From Leifsonia xyli (lineage in GTDB: Bacteria; Actinomycetota; Actinomycetes; Actinomycetales; Microbacteriaceae), in assembly GCA_003243275.1 (NCBI GenBank), contig QFQR01000002.1, positions 186,001-250,000 of the forward strand: a stretch of DNA of 64,000 bases, read 5' to 3'. This document shows, in pieces, positions 24,947 to 33,709 of the stretch. A program made the position numbers and the translations under genes. The notes beneath the pieces are model-generated. The model saw nothing but the letters and a program-made list of their open reading frames with translations. It had not been told where the DNA came from and ran no database searches. The first letter of the stretch is position 1, and every line of letters begins with the position of its first letter.

Positions 24947-25471
24947 ATGACCGATCCCACCACCCCTGCCGCTCCCGAGGAGCCGACTCCCGCCGCGGAG
25001 GCGGCTCCCGTCGTGCCCGAGGTGCCTGCTGCGCCCGAGGTGCCCGCCGCGCCCGTGGCGCCTGCTGCGCCGGTGGCCGAGTCGATCGTGCCTCCGGCGC
25101 CCCCCGTGGCTCCGGCGGCTCCCGTGCCCCCGGCGGCCAACCCCTACGCCGCGCCGGTCGCCCCGGCGGCCGCCGGCGTGCCCGCCGCATCCGGTGGCAA
25201 GGCACCCGTGCTCAGCATCATCTCGCTCGTCGCGGGCATCATCAGCATCCTCGGCATCTGGATCGTCTTCCTCCCGTTCATCGGGGGCGTCCTGGGGCTC
25301 TTCATCCCCGCCGCCGCCGTGGTGCTCGGCTTCCTCGGCAAGGCGAAGGAGCCGTTCGCGGCGAAGGGGCTCTGGATGACGGGGCTCATCCTCGGGTTCG
25401 TGGCACTCGGTGCCGCCCTCCTGTCGTTCGTGCTGTGGGGCGTCACCTTCGCGACGGCCGACTACTACTGA
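24947..25471 (+). CDS. DUF4190-like membrane protein with Pro/Ala-rich N-terminus
   Basis: 174 aa. The first 85 residues are nearly all Pro, Ala, Val and Glu in PEVPAAP-type repeats, likely disordered. Two helices follow, about 90-125 (APVLSIISLVAGIISILGIW) and 140-170, around GFLGKAKEPFAAKGLWMTGLI. Function unknown. A TTGACA lies at 24889-24894 and AAGGAG 7 nt before the ATG, so it probably has its own promoter. The stop overlaps the convergent methyltransferase. Confidence 0.82.
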   Translation: MTDPTTPAAPEEPTPAAEAAPVVPEVPAAPEVPAAPVAPAAPVAESIVPPAPPVAPAAPVPPAANPYAAPVAPAAAGVPAASGGKAPVLSIISLVAGIISILGIWIVFLPFIGGVLGLFIPAAAVVLGFLGKAKEPFAAKGLWMTGLILGFVALGAALLSFVLWGVTFATADYY

Positions 25472-26643
25472 GTTCGCTCGACGAGGATCGCCGTGCGTCT
25501 GCCGGCGATCCTCGTCAGCACGAGCGTCGCCGACTCCGTGCCGCGGAGGGCGAGGCGCGTGCGCAGTGACGCGGGGTCCACATCGACCCCGCGTTTCTTG
25601 ATCTCCAGGGTGCCGATGCCGCGCTCCCGCAGCGCCCTCTTGAGCGTGCGCTCGTCGAACGGCAGCTCCTCCCGCACCCGGAACACCTGGCCGAACGCCG
25701 TCTCGGGTGCGGCATCCGTGGTGATCCAGGCGATCGTCGCGTCGAGCATGCGCCCCCGGATGCCGCGGGCCAGTTCCCCGATCAGGCGCGCCCGGATGAC
25801 GGCACCGTCCGGTTCCACGAGGTACTCGCCGAGCGGCCCGACCTCGGCATCCGGTGCCGGGCCCGGCGCGGTGAGCTCGTGCGCGCCCGCCTCCCCCAGC
25901 AGCAGGGCGGCGCGCCCGACTCCGTCGCGGGCGAGCGCGCCCGTCCAGACGACGAGCTCGACCACCTCGCGGTCCACCGAGACCCATTGCGCCTCGACCC
26001 CCTCCGGGATGAGCGCGTGGTCGAGCGCCGGCCCGAGCTTCACCCCGGTCGGCTTCGCGGCGGCCCGCGCGAAGACGGCGTCGAGGGGCGGCGACCAGTC
26101 GGCGGGGTCGGCGAGGCGCCTGCCGCCGCCTCGTCGTGCCGGGTCGAACCAGAGGGCGTCGACATCCGCGGGCTCGTCGGCGAGCGCGTCGCCGTGCACG
26201 ACGCGTGCCTCCGGGAACGGGGCCAGGTTGTAGGCGGCGATCGCGGCCGTGACCTCGTCGCGCTCGACGGCGACCACGCGCATCCCGAGGCTCGCTGCGG
26301 CGAGGGCGTCGGCGCCGATGCCGCAGCCGAGGTCGGCGACGGAGGTCACCCCTGCCCGCGAGAACCGGCCGGCGTGCTGCGCCGCGACCTGCAGGCGGGT
26401 GGCCTGTTCGAGGCCGTCGGGGGTGAACAGCATCCGCTCGGCGAACTCGCCGAAGCGCGCGCGGGCCCGTGTGCGCAGCCGCGCCTGGGTGAGCACCGCG
26501 GCGACCAGCTCGGGGGCGTGACCCGCGGCGCGCAGCTGCGACACGATCCGCACGACGTCGGCATCCGCTCGCACGGGGCCGAGCTCCGCGAGCAGTCGCA
26601 GCCCGTCGGGCGTCAGCAGCGCGCGCAGTTCCTCGGGCGTCAT
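25465..26643 (-). CDS. Class I SAM methyltransferase with THUMP-like C-terminal domain
   Basis: 392 aa from the ATG at 26643, preferred because a -10 box stands 6 nt upstream; longer frames run through the repeat element. All-helical N-terminus, Rossmann SAM-binding motif SVADLGCGIGADALAAA (102-118), VVAVERDE, the FDPARR active-site-like motif, and a C-terminal THUMP-like part (GTLEIKKRGVDVDPASLR, about 335-392). Members are predicted RNA methyltransferases; the target is unknown. Confidence 0.87.
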   Translation of the reverse strand: MTPEELRALLTPDGLRLLAELGPVRADADVVRIVSQLRAAGHAPELVAAVLTQARLRTRARARFGEFAERMLFTPDGLEQATRLQVAAQHAGRFSRAGVTSVADLGCGIGADALAAASLGMRVVAVERDEVTAAIAAYNLAPFPEARVVHGDALADEPADVDALWFDPARRGGGRRLADPADWSPPLDAVFARAAAKPTGVKLGPALDHALIPEGVEAQWVSVDREVVELVVWTGALARDGVGRAALLLGEAGAHELTAPGPAPDAEVGPLGEYLVEPDGAVIRARLIGELARGIRGRMLDATIAWITTDAAPETAFGQVFRVREELPFDERTLKRALRERGIGTLEIKKRGVDVDPASLRTRLALRGTESATLVLTRIAGRRTAILVERTQ

Positions 26644-26649
26644 GCCCTC

Positions 26650-26655
26650 ACCGTA
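26650..26655 (-). promoter_or_regulatory. -10 box for leaderless methyltransferase gene
   Basis: TACGGT on the minus strand, 6 nt before the ATG at 26643; repeat copy B begins 3 nt further upstream. Confidence 0.55.
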
Positions 26656-26658
26656 TCC

Positions 26659-26734
26659 GCCAAACGCTGTAGCGCTGGGCGATGCGCTACGGGGATCTGC
26701 GCCGCGTGGGGCATAACGCTGCAGCGTTTGACCC
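26659..26734. repeat. Hairpin repeat element, copy B
   Basis: Starts GCCAAACGCTGTAGCGCTGG and ends AACGCTGCAGCGTTTGACCC (26715-26734). Same ends and length (76 bp) as copies A and C, more diverged in the middle. It lies between the divergent methyltransferase and groES promoters. Confidence 0.82.
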
Positions 26735-26753
26735 ACCACCACAACCACCCGCG

Positions 26754-26780
26754 CTGGCAGTCGGATTGAATGAGTGCTAA
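26754..26780. promoter_or_regulatory. CIRCE-type HrcA operator of groES
   Basis: CTGGCAGTC - 9 nt - GAGTGCTAA. The right half is a perfect CIRCE half-site and the left half matches TTAGCACTC at 6 of 9 positions. It overlaps the -35 of the groES promoter. A second imperfect repeat, TGGCACTC - 9 nt - GTGTGCCA, lies at 26800-26824 near the start of the transcript. Confidence 0.75.
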
Positions 26781-26794
26781 TCCGGGCCTATAGT
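26766..26794 (+). promoter_or_regulatory. groES promoter
   Basis: TTGAAT (26766-26771), 17 nt, TATAGT (26789-26794): the best sigma-70-type promoter in the window. Expected transcript start near 26801, giving a leader of about 55 nt with AAAGAGG before the GTG. Confidence 0.75.
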
Positions 26795-26854
26795 TGTCCT
26801 GGCACTCTCGACCGGAGTGTGCCAAACCCCAAAGTCTTCAGAAAGAGGTCACAC

Positions 26855-27151
26855 GTGTCGGTCTCCATCAAGCCGCTCGAGGATCGCATCGTCATCAAGC
26901 AGGTCGAAGCCGAGCAGGTCACCGCCTCGGGTCTGGTCATCCCGGACACCGCCAAGGAGAAGCCGCAGGAGGGCGAGGTCGTCGCCGTCGGCCCCGGCCG
27001 CATCGACGACAACGGCAACCGCGTGCCCCTCGACGTCGCCGTGGGCGACAAGGTGCTCTACTCCAAGTACGGCGGCACCGAGGTCAAGTTCGGCGGCGAG
27101 GAGTTCCTCGTGCTGTCGGCCCGCGACGTGCTGGCGGTCGTCGTCCGCTGA
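26855..27151 (+). CDS. groES: Co-chaperonin GroES
   Basis: 98 aa from the GTG at 26855 (MSVSIKPLEDRIVIKQ), chosen over upstream in-frame starts because AAAGAGG precedes it and the protein then has normal length. Heptameric lid of GroEL; mobile-loop region AEQVTASGLVIPDTAKEKPQEGEV, and VLYSKYGGTEVKFGGEEFLVL. It stands alone, with no groEL following, and has its own terminator. Confidence 0.97.
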   Translation: MSVSIKPLEDRIVIKQVEAEQVTASGLVIPDTAKEKPQEGEVVAVGPGRIDDNGNRVPLDVAVGDKVLYSKYGGTEVKFGGEEFLVLSARDVLAVVVR

Positions 27152-27166
27152 GTTCGATGATTCGCA

Positions 27167-27204
27167 GAAAGGCCCCGTGGCGTCGCCATCGGGGCCTTTC
27201 TCGT
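27167..27204 (+). terminator. Rho-independent terminator after groES
   Basis: GAAAGGCCCCG (27167-27177), 12-nt loop with a small inner stem, CGGGGCCTTTC (27190-27200), then T-rich bases. Confidence 0.85.
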
Positions 27205-27227
27205 CTTCGGAGCCGGATGCGGCGCAC

Positions 27228-27233
27228 TAGCCT
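27228..27233 (+). promoter_or_regulatory. -10 box for leaderless rarD
   Basis: TAGCCT, 6 nt before the GTG at 27240. Confidence 0.55.
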
Positions 27234-27239
27234 CGGAGG

Positions 27240-28175
27240 GTGAGCCCGCCCGCCCCGTCCCCGCATCGCAGCGGTCAGGGCGCCGGGCTCGCCTACGCCG
27301 TCTCGGCATACCTGCTGTGGGGCTTCCTGCCGGGCTTCTTCCTGCTGCTGGACCCCGCCAGCCCGTGGGAGATCGTCGCCTTCCGCATCCTGATGTCGCT
27401 CGGCTTCTGCGCCATCCTGCTGACCGTCACGCGCGGCTGGCGCGGCTTCCTCGGGCTCGCCCGCCAGCCGCGGGTGCTTTTCACGATGGGGCTCGCCGGC
27501 GTCTTCATCTACGTCAACTGGCAGGTCTTCGTGCTCGCGACGCTCGGCGGGCACGTCGTCGAGGGCTCGCTCGGCTACTTCATCAACCCGGTCATCACGG
27601 TCGCGCTCGGGGTCGTGGTGCTGCGCGAGCGGCTGCGTCCGCTGCAGTGGGCTGCGGTCGGCGTCTCGCTTCTCGCGATCGTCGTGATCGCCGTCGGCTA
27701 CGGCGCCTTCCCGTGGATCGCCCTCGCGCTGGCCCTCTCCTTCGGCATCTACGGCTTCATCAAGAAGCGTGTCGGCGCGCAGGTGGATGCGGTGTCGGGC
27801 CTCACCCTGGAGACCGCCTGGCTCGTTCCGGTGGCCGTCGTGCAGCTCGTGGTGACGGGCGCAACGGTGGGCCTCACGGTCGGCAGCGCTGGCCCCGTGC
27901 ACACCTTCCTCATGATCGCCACGGGCGTGATCACCGCGACGCCGCTGCTGCTCTTCGCGGCGGCCGCCCGGCGCCTGCCGCTCGTGGCGCTCGGTCTCAC
28001 CCAGTACCTCGCACCCGTGCTGCAGTTCCTGACGGGGGTCTTCCTGCTGAACGAGCCGATGCCGCTCGGCCGCTGGGTCGGCTTCGGGCTGGTCTGGTTC
28101 GCGCTCGTGCTGTTGACGATCGACATGGTGCGGGCAGCCCGCGCCGGTCGCCGCGCCTCCCTTCCCCCGGCGTGA
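27240..28175 (+). CDS. rarD: RarD-type EamA/DMT transporter
   Basis: 311 aa with ten predicted helices in two EamA halves. AYAVSAYLLWGFLPGFFLLL, the EIVAFRILMSL motif, YVNWQVFVLATLGGHVVEGSLGYFINP and LTQYLAPVLQFLTGVFLLNEPMP are typical of RarD. The physiological substrate of this family is unclear. No coupling to its neighbours. Confidence 0.9.
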   Translation: MSPPAPSPHRSGQGAGLAYAVSAYLLWGFLPGFFLLLDPASPWEIVAFRILMSLGFCAILLTVTRGWRGFLGLARQPRVLFTMGLAGVFIYVNWQVFVLATLGGHVVEGSLGYFINPVITVALGVVVLRERLRPLQWAAVGVSLLAIVVIAVGYGAFPWIALALALSFGIYGFIKKRVGAQVDAVSGLTLETAWLVPVAVVQLVVTGATVGLTVGSAGPVHTFLMIATGVITATPLLLFAAAARRLPLVALGLTQYLAPVLQFLTGVFLLNEPMPLGRWVGFGLVWFALVLLTIDMVRAARAGRRASLPPA

Positions 28176-28183
28176 GCGCGCGG

Positions 28184-28189
28184 TAGGGT
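28184..28189 (+). promoter_or_regulatory. -10 box for the first binding protein
   Basis: TAGGGT; start near 28196 would give a leader of about 38 nt containing AGGAGGAGG (28218-28226), so this gene, unlike many neighbours, has a normal leader. Confidence 0.45.
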
Positions 28190-28233
28190 CACGGCGTGGC
28201 CGGCCCCCGCCGGTGCCAGGAGGAGGATCCCGG

Positions 28234-29496
28234 ATGCCGAGCGCGTTCCCGCACCGCCGACGCCTCGCGGTGGTGGCCGCGTTCGCATCCTTCGGTCTCG
28301 CCCTCGCCGGATGCACGGCGGCACCGATGCCGACCCCGACCCCGAGTGCGAGCGAGACCCTCGCCCCGAGCGGCGACGGGGTGCTGCGCATCGGCACCCT
28401 GTTCCCCACGACCGGCGGCACGGCCTTCATCGGCGCGGCTCAGGTCGCGGGCGTCAACGCCGCGATCCGGGAGATCAACGCGGCGGGCGGCGTGCTCGGC
28501 AAGCCCGTCGAGGTCATCAACCGCGACTCGGGCGACGCCTCCACCGAGACGGCGGAGGCGTCCTTCGCCGCGCTCGTCGAGAAGGGGGTCGACGTCATCA
28601 TCGGGCCGAGCTCCTCCGTGCTGACGGAGCGGCTGCTGCCGAAGGCGATCGAGGCGCGCATCCCGCTCGTCTCGCCCGCCGCCACCTTCCCCGGGATCGG
28701 CGACGCCGCAGACGGCTTCTTCGCGCGCACCATTCCCGCCTACCCGCACCAGGGGGTGGTGCTCGGACAGCTGCTCCCCGAGAAGAAGGCGACCTCCGTC
28801 GCACTCGTGGTCGGCGCGGATGACGTCTCGGCTTCGATCGCGACCCCGCTCGAGAGCTCGCTCGCCGAGAACAAGGCGGAGCTCGCCACGACGGCGACCG
28901 TGCGGAACGCCGCAGGTGTCGCATCCGCGGTCGCGGCGGTCACCGCGGCCAAGCCCGACGCGGTCGTGCTCGCGACACCCGACAACGGCGACGTCACGAA
29001 GGCGCTCATCACCGCGCTCACCCAGGCGGGGTACGGCGGTGCGAAGCTCTGGCTCACGAGTCAGAACCTCGCCGACTACTCCCAGGCGCTGCCTGCGGGG
29101 ACGCTGAACGGGGCGAACGGCATCCTCGAGGGGGTGCAGCCCGACGCGACCTTCCTCGCGAAGCTCAAGGTGGAGGACCCGGGGCTCGCCGATCCGCGCT
29201 ACGGGGCGGAGGCGTACGACGCGACCGTCATCGCGGCCCTCGCGGCGATCGTGGCGGGGGATGACGGCGGGGCCTCGATCGCGCGGCAACTCACCGGGGT
29301 GACGCGCACCGGCATCCGCTGCACGAGCTTCGGCGAGTGCGCGGACGTGCTGACCACCGAGCCCGACATCGCCTACGAGGGCGTCACGGGTGCGCTGCGC
29401 CTCGACGACGCGGGAGACCCGACCCGGGCCGGCTACACCGTGTTCGCCTACACCGGCGAGAACAAGTACGCGGCGACCGGCTCCGTCAGCGGCTGA
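28234..29496 (+). CDS. ABC transporter substrate-binding lipoprotein, branched-chain amino-acid type
   Basis: 420 aa from the ATG at 28234, with AGGAGGAGG 7 nt upstream. Signal peptide with lipobox LAGC (Cys27), a Pro/Thr/Ser linker, then a periplasmic-binding fold of the LivJ/type I class (LRIGTLFPTTGGTAFIGAAQVAGVNAAIREINAAGG). Presumed to deliver ligand to the LivHMGF system encoded convergently downstream. Related to the next gene but clearly diverged; ligand unknown. Confidence 0.88.
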   Translation: MPSAFPHRRRLAVVAAFASFGLALAGCTAAPMPTPTPSASETLAPSGDGVLRIGTLFPTTGGTAFIGAAQVAGVNAAIREINAAGGVLGKPVEVINRDSGDASTETAEASFAALVEKGVDVIIGPSSSVLTERLLPKAIEARIPLVSPAATFPGIGDAADGFFARTIPAYPHQGVVLGQLLPEKKATSVALVVGADDVSASIATPLESSLAENKAELATTATVRNAAGVASAVAAVTAAKPDAVVLATPDNGDVTKALITALTQAGYGGAKLWLTSQNLADYSQALPAGTLNGANGILEGVQPDATFLAKLKVEDPGLADPRYGAEAYDATVIAALAAIVAGDDGGASIARQLTGVTRTGIRCTSFGECADVLTTEPDIAYEGVTGALRLDDAGDPTRAGYTVFAYTGENKYAATGSVSG

Positions 29497-29515
29497 GGGG
29501 TGCCAGCGGTCGGGA

Positions 29516-29561
29516 TGTAACGATTTAGTCGCGTTACACCCCTGTAACGCCTTCGTATTGT
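29516..29561 (+). promoter_or_regulatory. livJ-like promoter with GlnR-like sites
   Basis: TGTAACG (29516-29522), CGTTACA (29532-29538) and TGTAACG (29543-29549). GTTAC - 6 nt - GTAAC (29533-29548) fits the GlnR box GTnAC-N6-GnAAC exactly. A possible promoter GTTACA - 17 nt - TATTGT (29556-29561) overlaps it. Nitrogen control is inferred. Confidence 0.6.
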
Positions 29562-29597
29562 GAACGCATCCCCGTACCCGTACCGTGACACCCACGT

Positions 29598-29615
29598 GTG
29601 CGTAACCTGACGCAC
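29598..29615 (+). promoter_or_regulatory. Leader hairpin of the second binding protein
   Basis: GTGCGT (29598-29603), 6-nt loop AACCTG, ACGCAC (29610-29615), in the leader between promoter and AAGGAG. Role unknown. Confidence 0.35.
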
Positions 29616-29643
29616 GCGACCTGTTCACACTCCAAGGAGCATC

Positions 29644-30915
29644 ATGGGTGCATTTTCCCGGGCCGCTGAGGCCACTCGCTCTCGGAAGGCCAAGGCTGTC
29701 CTCGGCGGAGCCGCGCTTCTCAGCGCAACGGCTCTCGCGCTGAGTGGCTGTGCCTCGTCCCCCGGGTCCGATTCCTCGAACGAGCCGGCCAAGGACCTCA
29801 CGCTGAAGATCGGCACGGTCCTGCCGCAGACGGGCAGCCTCGCCTTCCTCGGCCCGCCCGAGGAGGCCGGCGTTCTGCTCGCCACCAACGAGATCAATGC
29901 CGCGGCCAAGTCGATCAAGATCGACCTGACCACGGGTGACTCGGGCGACACCGACAACAAGGCCTTCGAGACCACCGTCCCGAAGCTCCAGAGCGAGGGC
30001 GTCTCGGCGATGATCGGTGCTGCGGCATCCGGCGTCACCAAGCTGTTCCTCGACAGCAACGTCTCGGCGGGCATCATCACCTTCTCGCCGGCCAACACCT
30101 CGCCCGACTTCACCACCTGGGACGACAAAGGCCTCTACTGGCGCACCGCTCCGAGCGACCTGCTCCAGGGTGAGGTGCTCGGCAACCTGATCGCCGAGGA
30201 TGGCCACAAGAACATCGGCATCATCTACCAGAACGACGCCTACGGCACGGGCCTCTACGGGGTCGTCAAGAAGGTCTTCGAAAGCACCGGCGGCAAGGTC
30301 GTGGCCGAGGCCTCGTACAACGACGGTGACGCCTCCTTCGACGCGCAGGTGGCCACCATCGCGGCGGCGAAGCCCGACGCGGTCGTGCTGATCACCTTCG
30401 ACCAGTTCGCCACCATCGCCCCGTTGCTCGTCAACGCGGGTCAGCCGGCGGCCAACTTCTACCTCGTCGACGGCAACCTCAAGCAGTGGGGTGACAAGGT
30501 CTCGGTGAACCTCGCCGGTGCCAAGGGCACCACGCCCGGACCGGTGCTCACGGACGACTTCCAGAAGCGTCTGAACGACGACTGGACCAAGGCAGGCAAC
30601 GCCGCGCTCGAGGACTACTCCTACGCGGCTGAGTCCTACGATGCCACCGTGCTGCTCGCGCTCGCCTCGCTCGCGGCGAAGTCGACGGTTGCGACCGACA
30701 TCGCCGGCAAGCTGCAGGAGGTCTCCGGCGGCTCGGGCAAGGGGAAGAAGTGCACCTCGTTCGCGGAGTGCGCCGACATCATCCTCGGTGGCGGCGTGGC
30801 CGACTACGACGGCTACTCGGGCCCGATCACCTTCGACAAGAACGGTGACCCGACCGAGGCGACGATCGGCATCTTCCAGTTCGGCGCCGACAACATGCAC
30901 ACCCGCATCAACTAG
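29644..30915 (+). CDS. ABC transporter substrate-binding lipoprotein (LivJ-like)
   Basis: 423 aa. Signal peptide with lipobox LSGC (Cys36), then a type I binding fold: LKIGTVLPQTGSLAFLGPPEEAGVLLATNEIN, followed by NIGIIYQNDAYGTGLYGVVKK. AAGGAG 6 nt before the ATG. Probable main binding protein for the LivHMGF importer of branched-chain or other hydrophobic amino acids; exact ligand unknown. Ends in a strong terminator shared with livF. Confidence 0.92.
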   Translation: MGAFSRAAEATRSRKAKAVLGGAALLSATALALSGCASSPGSDSSNEPAKDLTLKIGTVLPQTGSLAFLGPPEEAGVLLATNEINAAAKSIKIDLTTGDSGDTDNKAFETTVPKLQSEGVSAMIGAAASGVTKLFLDSNVSAGIITFSPANTSPDFTTWDDKGLYWRTAPSDLLQGEVLGNLIAEDGHKNIGIIYQNDAYGTGLYGVVKKVFESTGGKVVAEASYNDGDASFDAQVATIAAAKPDAVVLITFDQFATIAPLLVNAGQPAANFYLVDGNLKQWGDKVSVNLAGAKGTTPGPVLTDDFQKRLNDDWTKAGNAALEDYSYAAESYDATVLLALASLAAKSTVATDIAGKLQEVSGGSGKGKKCTSFAECADIILGGGVADYDGYSGPITFDKNGDPTEATIGIFQFGADNMHTRIN

Positions 30916-30930
30916 TCGCTCGATCAACGT

Positions 30931-30961
30931 GAGGGGGCCCGCGCGCTGCGCGGGCCCCCTC
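30931..30961. terminator. Bidirectional terminator between livJ-like gene and livF
   Basis: GAGGGGGCCCGCGC (30931-30944), 3-nt loop, GCGCGGGCCCCCTC (30948-30961): a perfect 14-bp stem between convergent genes. Confidence 0.88.
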
Positions 30962-30986
30962 TTCGTGTGCGGTGCGTGCCGCGAAC

Positions 30987-31753
<767 letters not shown>

Positions 31754-31757
<4 letters not shown>

Positions 31758-32740
31758 TTGTTCTCCTCCTCAGCCGAGGCGACAGCCTCGGCCTCGTCCT
31801 CACGGATCTCGTCGAGCAGCTCCCGGGCCGCCGCGTCCAACTCGCCGGGGATCCGACCCGTGACGACGCCGAGGTCGACATCCTGGTGGCTGCCGAGGTA
31901 GGCGTCGATCACCGCCTGATCCTGCATGACCGTCTCCGGCGGGCCCTCGGCCACGACGCGCCCTTCGGCCATCACGACCACCCAGTCGGCGATGTGGCGC
32001 ACCATGTGCATGTCGTGCTCGACGAAGAGCACGGTCATCCCGTCCTCCTTGAGGCCCAGGATGTGGTCGAGCAGCGACTGGGTGAGCGCCGGGTTGACGC
32101 CCGCCATCGGCTCGTCGAGCATCACCAGGTTCGGGTCGCTCATGAGCGCGCGCGCCATCTCGAGCAGCTTGCGTTGGCCGCCGGAGAGCGAGGCCGCGAA
32201 GTCCTTCTCCTTGGCGTCGAGCTTGAACCGGGTGAGCAGTTCGCGGGCCTTCACCTCGTTCGCCTGCTCCTGCGGGCGCCAGAGGGCGGGGATGAACGCC
32301 TGCCAGAACCGCTCGCCCCGCTGCTTCGGTGCCCCGAGCTTCATGTTCTCGAGCACGGTCAGCAGCGACAGGGCCTTCGTGAGCTGGAAGGTGCGCACCT
32401 GCCCCATCCGCGCCACCTTGAACGCGGGGATGCCGGCGAGACTCTTCCCGTTGTATGACCAGGTTCCGGTGTTCGGCTTGTCGAAGCCGCAGAGCAGGTT
32501 GAACAGGGTCGTCTTGCCTGCGCCGTTCGGGCCGATGAGGGCCGTGATCGCTCCCCGAGGAATCTCGAGGTGCTCCACGTCCACGGCGACGAGGCCGCCG
32601 AAGCGGCGCGTCACCTGGTCGACCACGAGGATCGGGTCTTTCTTCTTCACGCCGGGCGACGGCTCGCCTACCGCGAGGCCCGTGGTCTTCACGGGCTTCG
32701 TCGTGGGTGCGGTCACCGGAGCTTGCGATTCACTTGACAA
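31754..32740 (-). CDS. livG: Branched-chain amino acid ABC transporter ATPase LivG
   Basis: 328 aa. Walker A GPNGAGKTT (70-78), LSGGQRKLLEMARALMS, MLDEPMAGVNP, and the LivG-type C-terminus HDMHMVRHIADWVVVMAEGRVVAEG. Both ends are extended: 35 residues before the ATPase and about 40 acidic residues after it. The TTG start at 32740 overlaps livM by 11 nt; an in-frame GTG eight codons on is an alternative. Confidence 0.92.
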
Positions 32741-33707
32741 AGGTCATCTCCCTCTTGTCGCCGAAGATGCCCTGGGGCCGGAAGATCACGATCAGCATGA
32801 GCGAGACGCCGACCAGGATGTAGCGGAGCGTTCCCGCCTGGATGTCGGTCATGGGCAGGATGCCGGCCTGAGCGAGTTCCGGCAGCAGGTTGCCGAGCAG
32901 CGCCATCACCATCCAGAACAGCACCGCGCCGATCGAGGGTCCGAAGATGGTGGCCGCGCCACCGAGCAGCAGGATGGTCCACAGGAAGAAGGTGAGCGAG
33001 GTGGTGTAGCTCGAGGGCACGACCGCCGAGGGCAGCACGTAGACGATGCCGCCCATCGCGCCGATCACACCGCCGACCACGAGCGCCTGCATCTTGTAGG
33101 CGAAGACGTTCTTCCCGAGCGCACGCACGGCATCCTCGTCCTCGCGGATGCCCTTCAGCACCCGCCCCCACGGGCTGCGCATGAGCGCCCAGACGAGCAG
33201 GATCGCGACAGCCAAGAGGATCAGGCCGAACACGCGCACCCAGAGGCCGTCCTGGTTCCACACCCACGGACCGAAGCCGTAGGTGCCCTCCGGGAACGGG
33301 TTCGCGCTCCGGAAGCTCTCGTGGTAGCCGCCGAGCCCGTCGGCGGAGTTGGTCCACGCGTCGAAGAGCTGGGTGGTGAACAGCAACCGCACGATCTCGG
33401 CCGCCGCGATCGTCACGATCGCGAGATAGTCGGCGCGCAAGCGCAGCGTCGGCACCCCCAGGATCACCGCGAAGGTCGCGGCGAGCGCGAGCCCCACGAG
33501 CATCCCGCCCCACCACGGCAGGCCGAAGGTGAGGATCGAGATGGCGTAGCCGTAGCCGCCGAGGGCCATGAAGCCCGCCATGCCGAAGTTGAGCAGGCCG
33601 GCGTAGCCGAAGTGCACCGCGAGGCCCGTCGCGGCGAGCGCGTAGGCGATGGTGACGGGGCTCAGCAGGTAGCCGAGCGTGTTTCCGAAGATCGCTCCCC
33701 AGTCCAT
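32730..33707 (-). CDS. livM: Branched-chain amino acid ABC transporter permease LivM
   Basis: 325 aa from the ATG at 33707 (MDWGAIFGNTLGYLLSPV). About 9-10 helices; VHFGYAGLLNFGMAGFMALGGYGYAI, LRADYLAIVTIAAAEIVRLLF and the EAA-like GRVLKGIREDEDAVRALGKN loop are typical of LivM. A longer open frame exists upstream but lies inside livH and is rejected. Three nt after the livH stop. Confidence 0.94.
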   Translation of the reverse strand: MDWGAIFGNTLGYLLSPVTIAYALAATGLAVHFGYAGLLNFGMAGFMALGGYGYAISILTFGLPWWGGMLVGLALAATFAVILGVPTLRLRADYLAIVTIAAAEIVRLLFTTQLFDAWTNSADGLGGYHESFRSANPFPEGTYGFGPWVWNQDGLWVRVFGLILLAVAILLVWALMRSPWGRVLKGIREDEDAVRALGKNVFAYKMQALVVGGVIGAMGGIVYVLPSAVVPSSYTTSLTFFLWTILLLGGAATIFGPSIGAVLFWMVMALLGNLLPELAQAGILPMTDIQAGTLRYILVGVSLMLIVIFRPQGIFGDKREMTFVK

Positions 33708-33709
33708 GG

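Noticed and set aside
28196..28624. GTG 6 nt after a TAGGGT box, which could start a leaderless gene
   Set aside because: The resulting frame is a shadow of the binding-protein gene; the ATG at 28234 has a very strong ribosome site.
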